A stretch of DNA of 59,791 nucleotides from Oscillospiraceae bacterium (GTDB lineage: Bacteria > Bacillota > Clostridia > Oscillospirales > Oscillospiraceae), in contig SVLE01000005.1 in assembly GCA_015068065.1 (NCBI GenBank), forward strand, positions 1-59,791, in the 5' to 3' direction. Numbering within the stretch: position 1 is the stretch's first letter; the number at the start of each line of letters is the position of its first letter. This document shows, piece after piece, positions 21,509 through 28,377 of this stretch. A program made the position numbers and the translations under genes. The notes beneath the pieces were generated by a model. That model saw only the letters and a program-made list of their open reading frames with translations, ran no database searches and was not told where the DNA came from.

Positions 21509-21517
21509 CCTGGTCAC
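21509..21517. repeat. Putative left target-site duplication CCTGGTCAC
   Basis: Identical to 28289-28297 and directly abuts the left TIR. Confidence 0.85.
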
Positions 21518-21616
21518 TTATATATTCCATTTAGACGGGGACGGGACTGCTGATTAAGATGACGGCGCGGAATTCAAACGTCAAAGCCTAAAAAATTCAA
21601 AAGTTGGTGGAGATGA
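21518..21616. repeat. Left terminal/subterminal inverted repeat of the element
   Basis: TTATATATTCC...TGATTA...CGGAATT...AAAGTTGGTGGAGATGA; the same blocks in the same order occur in the reverse complement of 28191-28288. Confidence 0.88.
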
Positions 21617-21668
21617 CTCCAAAAACTGACGGATTCGCCTCCGTAGCGCAACGGCGGGGAAACCCCAT

Positions 21669-21773
21669 TTATAAACAAAGCGACCTTTGTTATAACAAGT
21701 CTTCGGGCTTTTATAACGAAGGTCTGCTTTTTTATGATCTCTGTCCACCCTTTTATAACAACTGCAGAAAAAC
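21669..21773. repeat. Five-unit array with an exact 21-bp period (TTATAAC core)
   Basis: Units begin at 21669, 21690, 21711, 21732, 21753: TTATAAA, TTATAAC, TTATAAC, TTATGAT, TTATAAC. Confidence 0.85.
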
Positions 21774-21878
21774 CTTTTGCGGCGCGGCTCCGGATAGGGA
21801 TAGCGATGAAAATACGCTGGTAAAACAGAAGCGGATGTGATATTCTTGAAGTAAGCAAGCGACAAGGAGGCCACCGAT

Positions 21879-24659
21879 ATGACAGACGCCCAACAGAGAG
21901 CCGCGGCAAAGCAGTTCGCAGCCGATTGGAAAGGCAAAGGATATGAGAAAGGACACAGCCAACCCTTCTGGCTGTCTTTGTTGCGCGATGTCTACGGCGT
22001 GGCCCACCCCGAGCAGTTCATTACCTTTGAGGACCAGGTGCGACTGGACCACACCAGCTTCATCGACGGCTCCATCCCCAGCACCCACGTTCTGATTGAG
22101 CAGAAGGGTCTGGGTAAGGATTTGAACAAGCCCATCAAGCAGTCGGACGGCTCCTTGCTGACGCCGTTTCAGCAGGCCAAGAGGTACGCAGCGGAGCTAC
22201 CCTACTCTTTGCGTCCCCGTTGGATTGTGACCTGCAACTTCGCAGAGTTCCAAGTCTATGATATGGAAAGGCCCTCGGGTGAGCCCGAGGTCATTCTGTT
22301 GGAGAACTTGGAGAAGGAGTACTACCGCCTGCAATTCCTTGTTGATACGGGAGACCACCTCATCAAGAAGGAGATGGAAATCTCTCTCCAAGCCGGTGAG
22401 CTGGTCGGCGTCCTCTACGACGCCCTCTTGAAGCAGTACAACGACCCCACAGACCCCGAAACCTTAAAGAGCCTGAATGCCCTCTGTGTTCGGTTGGTCT
22501 TCTGCCTTTACGCTGAGGACGCCGGCATCTTCGGCGGCCACGGCAAGTTCCACAACTATCTTGAAGGCTTCGCTGTCAAGGACGTTCGCAAAGCCCTGAT
22601 AGACCTGTTCAAGGTACTGGACACCAAACCTGAGGACAGAGACCCCTATATGGACGATGACCTTGCCGCTTTCCCCTACGTCAACGGCGGTCTGTTCGCT
22701 GACGAGAATATCATCATCCCCAAACTGGACGCCAACATTGTCGACCTGATACTCCACAAGGCAAGCGAGGACTTCGACTGGGCTTCCATCAGTCCCACCA
22801 TCTTCGGCGCAGTATTCGAGAGCACCCTGAACCCCGAGACCCGCCGTTCCGGTGGTATGCACTACACCAGCATTGAGAACATCCACAAGGTCATTGACCC
22901 TCTGTTCCTTGACGACCTGAAAGCGGAGCTCGCAGCCATCAAGGAAATCACCGTGGACCGCACCCGCGACACTAAACTGAGAGCCTTCCAGACCAAATTG
23001 GCCGGACTGACCTTCCTTGACCCTGCCTGCGGCTCCGGCAACTTCCTGACCGAAACCTACCTGTCCCTGCGCCGTTTGGAGAATGAGGTTATTTCTCTGC
23101 TCCACAAGGGACAGATTATGATGGATGTGGGCGACCCCATCCAAGTGGGCATCGGCCAGTTCTACGGCATTGAAATCAACGACTTCGCCGTCACTGTCGC
23201 CAAGACGGCGCTTTGGATTGCAGAGAGCCAGATGCTCAAGGAGACTGAGGACGTGGTGCATATGTCCCTGGACTTCCTGCCCCTAAAATCCTACGCCAAC
23301 ATTATTGAGGGCAACGCTCTCCAGACCGATTGGGAGACAGTCATCCCTAAACAGAATCTGAACTATATTATGGGCAACCCACCCTTTGTGGGATACTCCT
23401 TGCAGACAGCTGACCAGAAGAAGGATATCCTCTCTGTCTACATGGATGAAAAGGGCAAGTCCTACAAGACGGCGGGCAAAATCGACTATGTGTCCGGATG
23501 GTACTTCAAGGCCGCCCAGCTTATGGTCGGCACCGGAATCCGCACCGCCTTCGTCTCCACCAACTCCATCACCCAGGGCGAGCAGGTAGCAGCGGTATGG
23601 AAACCCCTCTACGACCGTTTCGGAATCCATATCGACTTCGCACACCGCACCTTCCGGTGGGACAGTGAGGCCAGCATCAAGGCACACGTCCATTGTGTTA
23701 TCGTGGGCTTCAGCGCGGCTCCCTCTGCCAAACCCAAGCACCTCTACACCTCCGAGCGATTCCAAATCGTTGAGAATATCAACGCTTACCTGATCGACGC
23801 GCCGGACATTTTCATCGAGAGCCGGACCAATCCGATTCATCAAGTCCCCCAGATGGTCTACGGCAACAAGCCCACTGATGGAGGCTTCCTGTTCCTTGAC
23901 CCAGAGGAGTACCGAGCGGCGATTGCAAAAGAGCCGGGCTTGACCAAGTACATACGCCGAATGTACGGCGCGACTGAGTACATTAACAACAAGGAGCGCT
24001 ACTGTCTGTGGCTGGTGGGAATTTCCCCCTCTGAACTTAGGAAGTCTCCCTTCCTGATGGAGCGGGTAGAGGGTGTGCGACAGTTCCGCCTTGACAGCAC
24101 CAAGGCAGCCACACAGAAGAGTGCGGAGACCCCCACCTTGTTCCAAGAGATACGGCAGCCTGACGCAGAGTATATCATCATTCCCAGACATTCCTCTGAA
24201 ACAAGAAGATATATTCCGTTTGGTTTTGTTTCCCCCGACATCATTGTGAATGATGCAGTCCAGATTATCCCCGACGCATCTCTGTACCATTTCGGTGTGC
24301 TGACCTCCAACGTGCATATGGCGTGGGTGCGTGCGACCTGCGGACGCATCAAGAGCGACTACCGCTACTCCAAGGATGTGGTCTACAACAACTTCCCGTG
24401 GCCGATGCCGACGCCGGAGCAGAAGATCCGGATCGAAGCAACGGCACAGGCTATCCTGGACGCCCGCGCTCTATACCCCGACTCCAGCCTTGCTGACCTG
24501 TACGACGAGGTGGCAATGCCCCCCGAACTGCGGAAGGCTCACCAGCAGAACGACCGCGCTGTCATGCAGGCCTACGGCTTCGACATCAAGACCACCACCG
24601 AGACCAGTTGCGTTGCGGAACTGATGCGGATGTGGCAGGCTATTGTGATAGGAGAGTGA
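21879..24659 (+). CDS. MmeI-like (Type IIL) single-chain restriction-modification protein: N6-adenine methyltransferase with N-terminal nuclease-like domain
   Basis: N-terminal DGSIPSTHVLIEQKG (D..ExK); DPACGSGNFLTETY (motif I); GNPPFVGYS (motif IV); C-terminal target-recognition-like region (KDVVYNNFPWP, LYDEVAMPPELRKAHQQND); RBS AAGGAGG. Confidence 0.9.
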   Translation: MTDAQQRAAAKQFAADWKGKGYEKGHSQPFWLSLLRDVYGVAHPEQFITFEDQVRLDHTSFIDGSIPSTHVLIEQKGLGKDLNKPIKQSDGSLLTPFQQAKRYAAELPYSLRPRWIVTCNFAEFQVYDMERPSGEPEVILLENLEKEYYRLQFLVDTGDHLIKKEMEISLQAGELVGVLYDALLKQYNDPTDPETLKSLNALCVRLVFCLYAEDAGIFGGHGKFHNYLEGFAVKDVRKALIDLFKVLDTKPEDRDPYMDDDLAAFPYVNGGLFADENIIIPKLDANIVDLILHKASEDFDWASISPTIFGAVFESTLNPETRRSGGMHYTSIENIHKVIDPLFLDDLKAELAAIKEITVDRTRDTKLRAFQTKLAGLTFLDPACGSGNFLTETYLSLRRLENEVISLLHKGQIMMDVGDPIQVGIGQFYGIEINDFAVTVAKTALWIAESQMLKETEDVVHMSLDFLPLKSYANIIEGNALQTDWETVIPKQNLNYIMGNPPFVGYSLQTADQKKDILSVYMDEKGKSYKTAGKIDYVSGWYFKAAQLMVGTGIRTAFVSTNSITQGEQVAAVWKPLYDRFGIHIDFAHRTFRWDSEASIKAHVHCVIVGFSAAPSAKPKHLYTSERFQIVENINAYLIDAPDIFIESRTNPIHQVPQMVYGNKPTDGGFLFLDPEEYRAAIAKEPGLTKYIRRMYGATEYINNKERYCLWLVGISPSELRKSPFLMERVEGVRQFRLDSTKAATQKSAETPTLFQEIRQPDAEYIIIPRHSSETRRYIPFGFVSPDIIVNDAVQIIPDASLYHFGVLTSNVHMAWVRATCGRIKSDYRYSKDVVYNNFPWPMPTPEQKIRIEATAQAILDARALYPDSSLADLYDEVAMPPELRKAHQQNDRAVMQAYGFDIKTTTETSCVAELMRMWQAIVIGE

Positions 24660-24664
24660 GCGCC

Positions 24665-25129
24665 GTGAAAATCATGTTTGACACCAACGCCTTCGACCAT
24701 CTACTCGACAAAGGCGGGAATTATCGGGAGTTCTTTACCCGCACCTCTCAGCGATTCCAGTACTACGTGACAGCCACCCAGATAGAGGAAATTGCCCAAA
24801 TTGGCGACAAGAAGCAAGAGGGACGAATTCAGAAAACCCTGTGTTTGGTGGCGATGAAACCGGAGATTGTTAATACAGACATCGTTCTTGGCAGTGGGCG
24901 CTTGGGGTTCATCCAGTTCGCAGACGAGAGCGACACCACCTATGAGGATTTGTTGACAGATGCAAAGACCAACGTCAACGATGCAATGATTGGAGCCGCT
25001 GCCAAACGCGAGGGATGTACCGTAGTAACTGATGACGGACCCTTCAGCAAGAAGTTGAAGGCGCAGTCTATCCCGACTATGACGCTTGATGAGTTTTATG
25101 CGCTAGCGACCTGCGATTCAGCACCTTAA
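24665..25129 (+). CDS. PIN-domain protein (putative ribonuclease)
   Basis: GTG start 5 nt after the R-M stop; MFDTNAFDHLL, TATQIEEIAQIG, NVNDAMIGAAAKREGCTVVTDDGPFSKK acidic residue pattern. Confidence 0.82.
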   Translation: MKIMFDTNAFDHLLDKGGNYREFFTRTSQRFQYYVTATQIEEIAQIGDKKQEGRIQKTLCLVAMKPEIVNTDIVLGSGRLGFIQFADESDTTYEDLLTDAKTNVNDAMIGAAAKREGCTVVTDDGPFSKKLKAQSIPTMTLDEFYALATCDSAP

Positions 25130-25154
25130 CGCACAAGACTACTTTGTGGTCAAA

Positions 25155-25196
25155 TTAACTCCGGACAGACCTACGCGGTCTGCCCGGAGTTAATTT
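25155..25196. terminator. Hairpin after the R-M/PIN pair
   Basis: AACTCCGGACAGACCTACGCGGTCTGCCCGGAGTT. Confidence 0.75.
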
Positions 25197-25411
25197 GTTG
25201 TCTGAGGAAAAATCGACACTTATAAACGAAATTTTTTGTTTTCGCCTAAAAAGTTTCGATTTTTGAATATTTTTGATTGAAAAACGCATAAAAATACCAA
25301 GATTGTGAAAAAATCCAGAAAAACTGACACATAAAACCAACACTTTACGGAAAAATTTCACTTCGGAAGCAAGAATGACTTTTCCCTGAAATTACGGCAC
25401 TTTTTGTTGTT

Positions 25412-25443
25412 TTGCACAAAATATAAGATGAAATTTTGTGCAA
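25412..25443. promoter_or_regulatory. Operator-like inverted repeat just upstream of a -35 box
   Basis: TTGCACAAAAT-N10-ATTTTGTGCAA, 11-bp perfect arms. Confidence 0.6.
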
Positions 25444-25448
25444 GGTTG

Positions 25449-25477
25449 TTGACAACGGCACGCCTTTGTGGTATCAT
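25449..25477 (+). promoter_or_regulatory. Sigma-A-type promoter
   Basis: TTGACA (25449-25454), 17 bp spacer, TATCAT (25472-25477). Confidence 0.6.
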
Positions 25478-25483
25478 ATACTA

Positions 25484-25636
25484 CGGTAATAGTTGAGCCG
25501 TTGGATGCGGCACCGTATCATAGCTGGGTGGTGGTAGCGAAGTCTCTGGTGGCAGTGTAGGTTATGGATAGTGTGGTATGGGCAGGTTCTGCCCGTACGA
25601 TGTTGAGGTGCCCGTTGACGGGGACCTCTTTTTTGT
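25484..25636 (+). ncRNA. Candidate structured ncRNA or leader RNA ending in an intrinsic terminator
   Basis: Follows a promoter; GCCG/CGGC hairpin, GGGCAGGTTCTGCCC hairpin, then GAGGTGCCCGTTGACGGGGACCTCTTTTTT terminator. Confidence 0.55.
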
Positions 25637-25688
25637 TGCCACCGGCACGCTGTTATACTACTCGAAGTGTAGAAAGGAAAAAGTGAAT

Positions 25689-26135
25689 ATGCGTAAGATA
25701 AAGGTAGATACCCACGTAGCTCGTATCTATGTCGGCTGTCATAGTGAGTTCCGTGTCATCCAAACTCAGATGACAAGGGCCTACCCTGGCATCTCGAGCG
25801 ACGAGGGTATGACAAAGCTTTACAAGGACCGCCCTGGTAGTCGCAAGGAGTTCGAGAAGCTTCTCGCAGAGGCTAAAAAGGGCGATCATGTCGTGATTCC
25901 CAGCGTCTTTACTCTGGCTGACGGTGGCGATGAGAAGACTATGATTAAGCGTCTGCGTAAGTTGAACAGCCTTGGACTCTATATCCACGTAGCCTTTGAG
26001 GACGATTTTTCATTTGCTTCGTATGATGAGATGTACAAGATGCAACATCGTCTGCAAGAGCAGCGCAAGATATTCGAGGAACTCTGCGTAGACACAGACG
26101 GCAGATATCGTATGTGGGATTATCCTGACGAGTGA
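25689..26135 (+). CDS. Serine-recombinase (resolvase) N-terminal-like protein, catalytic residues not recognisable
   Basis: KDRPGSRKEFEKLLAEAKKGDHVVIPSVFTLADGGDEKTMIKRLRKLNSLGLYIHV resembles the resolvase RPxLxxLLxxxxxGDxLVV...L block; start at MRKIKVDT; ORF track extends upstream to 25578. Confidence 0.55.
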   Translation: MRKIKVDTHVARIYVGCHSEFRVIQTQMTRAYPGISSDEGMTKLYKDRPGSRKEFEKLLAEAKKGDHVVIPSVFTLADGGDEKTMIKRLRKLNSLGLYIHVAFEDDFSFASYDEMYKMQHRLQEQRKIFEELCVDTDGRYRMWDYPDE

Positions 26136-26206
26136 TGGACGGGTGGCATAGGCAATGGAAGGTGGTGGTTAATGGGCATAGTAGGCATAGAAAGGGGGTG
26201 TTGCCC

Positions 26207-26479
26207 ATGGGTGGTAAAAAGGTTGAGACCAAAATCATCGGCACGGTCGATTTAGAGGTGCAGCTCGGCAAGGAGTATTCGATATTGAAGGCTCTTGATG
26301 ATTGCGCTTGGATATCTTCCAATGTCGAGGTGTTAGATGACAACAAAATCCGTTTGTCAATGGCATTTGGTCAGACAGTGCGTCAAGGCAAGATAGTGGC
26401 TCCGTTTGATACTGATATACGTAGTGACTTGATTGTCTCCGACACCGGCGATGATAACGGTAACGTTAAAGTAGATTGA
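26207..26479 (+). CDS. Hypothetical protein (90 aa)
   Basis: MGGKKVETKIIGTVDLEVQLGKEYSILKALDDCAWISSNVEVLDDNKIRLSMAFGQ...; RBS AAGGGGG. Confidence 0.65.
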   Translation: MGGKKVETKIIGTVDLEVQLGKEYSILKALDDCAWISSNVEVLDDNKIRLSMAFGQTVRQGKIVAPFDTDIRSDLIVSDTGDDNGNVKVD

Positions 26480-26506
26480 GGTTATTATGGCTTGCATAAT
26501 TAAGTG

Positions 26507-26547
26507 AGAGGCTCAGACCGTTTCGATGGTCTGAGCCTCTCTTTTTG
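26507..26547. terminator. Bidirectional terminator
   Basis: GAGAGGCTCAGACCGTTTCGATGGTCTGAGCCTCTC plus TTTTT. Confidence 0.85.
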
Positions 26548-26552
26548 TGGTG

Positions 26553-28169
26553 TCAGTCGCCCCGTGCGTAGCGCAGGCTCCGGAGGTACTTGATATCCTC
26601 TTCGTCAATCATATAGGAGCGGTTTTTCGTTACCAGTTCAACAATTATCTCATCTATGTCATCCAGCTTGGCGATGGTAGTTGCGAGCACCCAATGATTC
26701 ATCTTGCTATGACCTTTGATTTTGTGGGTGCGGGCAATTTCGGTGAGATGGCTACGCGGCGCGTCAAGGAGAATCGCACGGACGTTGAACGAGGGGATGT
26801 CCTCGGCGTTGTACTTGAAATATTTATTTTTGGTGACTTCTCGGGCTTGCTCTGTCTTCTCCCTCAGTATCTGCACTGCACGCCCCGATACCTTCGGCAG
26901 GTCAAGTTCCACTTGCTCCAACGCCGGACGGGTGAGATTGACCTGTGTGGTCAACAGTTCCGCCAAGATACCTTCCGCATCCTTCCGGCTTGTAGGGTAG
27001 CGTCCGTGTGCTACACGCCAGTTGCGCCGGTAGGCAAAGAAACGGACGTACTCGGGCAGGTACTTTGTGGAGACGTTGGTCATCCGGCGCTCCACCAACA
27101 GCTTGAGGTCGGAGTGCAATTCGTTGACCCTTGCAAGGGAAAGGCTATAGGTGCGCTTGATGGCGCTGAACTCGGAATAGTTCAAGTTCTCTCGGTGCTC
27201 GATGCGGTCAATCTGACCCTCGCGGTACAGACGCTCCAGCACCCGTTCGTTATGTGCCCGGCGCTGTTCGGGATCCATATCGGTTGCGTCATCGTCGTGA
27301 AGGAAACCGCCGTGTTTGAGGATGGTTGTATACTCAGAAGGGCGTATGTAGTGCGGAATATTAAGCAGGTCGCAGGCCTGGGTATATATGCTGTTGGCAT
27401 CGGAGCAGAGGAAGGCGGCGTCGATGCAGTATTGCTCGTAGAGGTCGATGACGCTGTCCACGGACGCACGACCAAGAGAGGTAACTTCACAGACGCAATA
27501 TCCGCGACTGTCGATGGCGGTTAGGACGGTAGCGAACTCGGGGCTAAGGCTTCCGTACTTTGATGGCTTGTACCCGTATCTGGGCTCGCGGTCAACGCCT
27601 TTCAAGTAGCTGACAAGCTGTCGGCTACCCTTTTGGCTCTCGCGGAAAACGGTCTCATCCATCTGGATAACGCCCATCAGCTTCGGGGGCGTAATGGACG
27701 CCATAGCAAAGACCAGCTTATGGCGCATAGTAAAAAGAGTTTTGGTGTTGATGCCCTCACAAGCGTAGGCATAGTCTTGCGTAAGCAAGGAAACCATCGT
27801 TTCAAGAGAGTCTCCGTTTAGGGTCATGCGCAGAACTTCCACCCACACTTCCCACGGGAAACGGGACTTCTCAAGGAGCGTCCCCGTAAAGCGGGTAAAG
27901 GACTTTCTGCAGTCCTGACAGCGGAAACGCTGAACGCCCGCATCTGTCTTGCCATTGTGTGCTATGGCAATGGAGCCGCAGGCGGGGCAGGCGCGATTAA
28001 TGCCAAGGTCTGCAAGATGCTGTTCGGAGACCGCAAAAATTGATTTGTCCCACTCGCGGCGTATATCCCCGCAGTTTGCTTTCGCGTAAGTCTGCACCAA
28101 GGCCTTGAATTGCTCCGGAGACAGGTCTGCCACCTGCGCTTGTAACATCGCAAAGTCCTTTTCGGTCAC
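26553..28169 (-). CDS. IS1595/ISXO2-like DDE transposase with long C-terminal region (538 aa)
   Basis: Zinc ribbon CPACGS-N16-FRCQDCRKSFTRFTGTLLEKSRFPWEVWVEVLRMTLNG; VIQMDETVFRESQKGSR; FLCSDANSIYTQACD; GTG start with GGAGGGG RBS. Confidence 0.75.
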   Translation of the reverse strand: MTEKDFAMLQAQVADLSPEQFKALVQTYAKANCGDIRREWDKSIFAVSEQHLADLGINRACPACGSIAIAHNGKTDAGVQRFRCQDCRKSFTRFTGTLLEKSRFPWEVWVEVLRMTLNGDSLETMVSLLTQDYAYACEGINTKTLFTMRHKLVFAMASITPPKLMGVIQMDETVFRESQKGSRQLVSYLKGVDREPRYGYKPSKYGSLSPEFATVLTAIDSRGYCVCEVTSLGRASVDSVIDLYEQYCIDAAFLCSDANSIYTQACDLLNIPHYIRPSEYTTILKHGGFLHDDDATDMDPEQRRAHNERVLERLYREGQIDRIEHRENLNYSEFSAIKRTYSLSLARVNELHSDLKLLVERRMTNVSTKYLPEYVRFFAYRRNWRVAHGRYPTSRKDAEGILAELLTTQVNLTRPALEQVELDLPKVSGRAVQILREKTEQAREVTKNKYFKYNAEDIPSFNVRAILLDAPRSHLTEIARTHKIKGHSKMNHWVLATTIAKLDDIDEIIVELVTKNRSYMIDEEDIKYLRSLRYARGD

Positions 28170-28190
28170 TGTTGCCCCTCCTTTTCCGCA

Positions 28191-28288
28191 TCATCTCCAC
28201 CAACTTTGACGGTTTTCGATGCCCTGATCTCTTTTTCTTATTATAATTCCGGGCGAAAAAATAATCAACCGTTCTGTGGAATATATAA
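28191..28288. repeat. Right terminal/subterminal inverted repeat of the element
   Basis: TCATCTCCACCAACTTT (28191-28207) ... GGAATATATAA (28278-28288). Confidence 0.88.
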
Positions 28289-28297
28289 CCTGGTCAC
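28289..28297. repeat. Putative right target-site duplication CCTGGTCAC
   Basis: Identical to 21509-21517. Confidence 0.85.
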
Positions 28298-28377
28298 CAA
28301 TACCCTTGAAAATTCCCGCAAAAGGCGTATAATAACACTTTGAACGAACAGGGCTCCGCCCCATAGGAGGACTAACC

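Larger units (their letters stand above)
21518..28288. mobile_element. Transposon-like element (6771 bp) with R-M/PIN cargo
   Basis: 11-bp perfect TIR (21518-21528 / 28278-28288), 17-bp perfect subterminal inverted repeat (21600-21616 / 28191-28207), 9-bp direct repeat CCTGGTCAC outside both ends (21509-21517 / 28289-28297), transposase at the right end. Confidence 0.9.

Noticed and set aside
21669-21773. 21-bp periodic array as a CRISPR
   Set aside because: The repeat core is only ~7 bp, spacers are too short, and there are no cas genes.
21604-21840. 78-aa ORF as a confident gene
   Set aside because: It starts within the inverted repeat and its heptads are forced by the 21-bp DNA period in every frame; kept only as an alternative hypothesis.
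25206-25411. AT-rich stretch as a degraded gene or replication origin
   Set aside because: No sustained ORF, no iterons and no DnaA-box cluster that I could identify; left as unexplained intergenic DNA.
21361-28300. tRNA-Lys 3' end (GGTCACCAA at 21361) and GGTCACCAA at 28292 as attL/attR of an integrase-driven island
   Set aside because: No tyrosine integrase is present, and the TIR plus 9-bp CCTGGTCAC duplication explains the right-hand repeat better; the tRNA-like sequence is the ancestral target.
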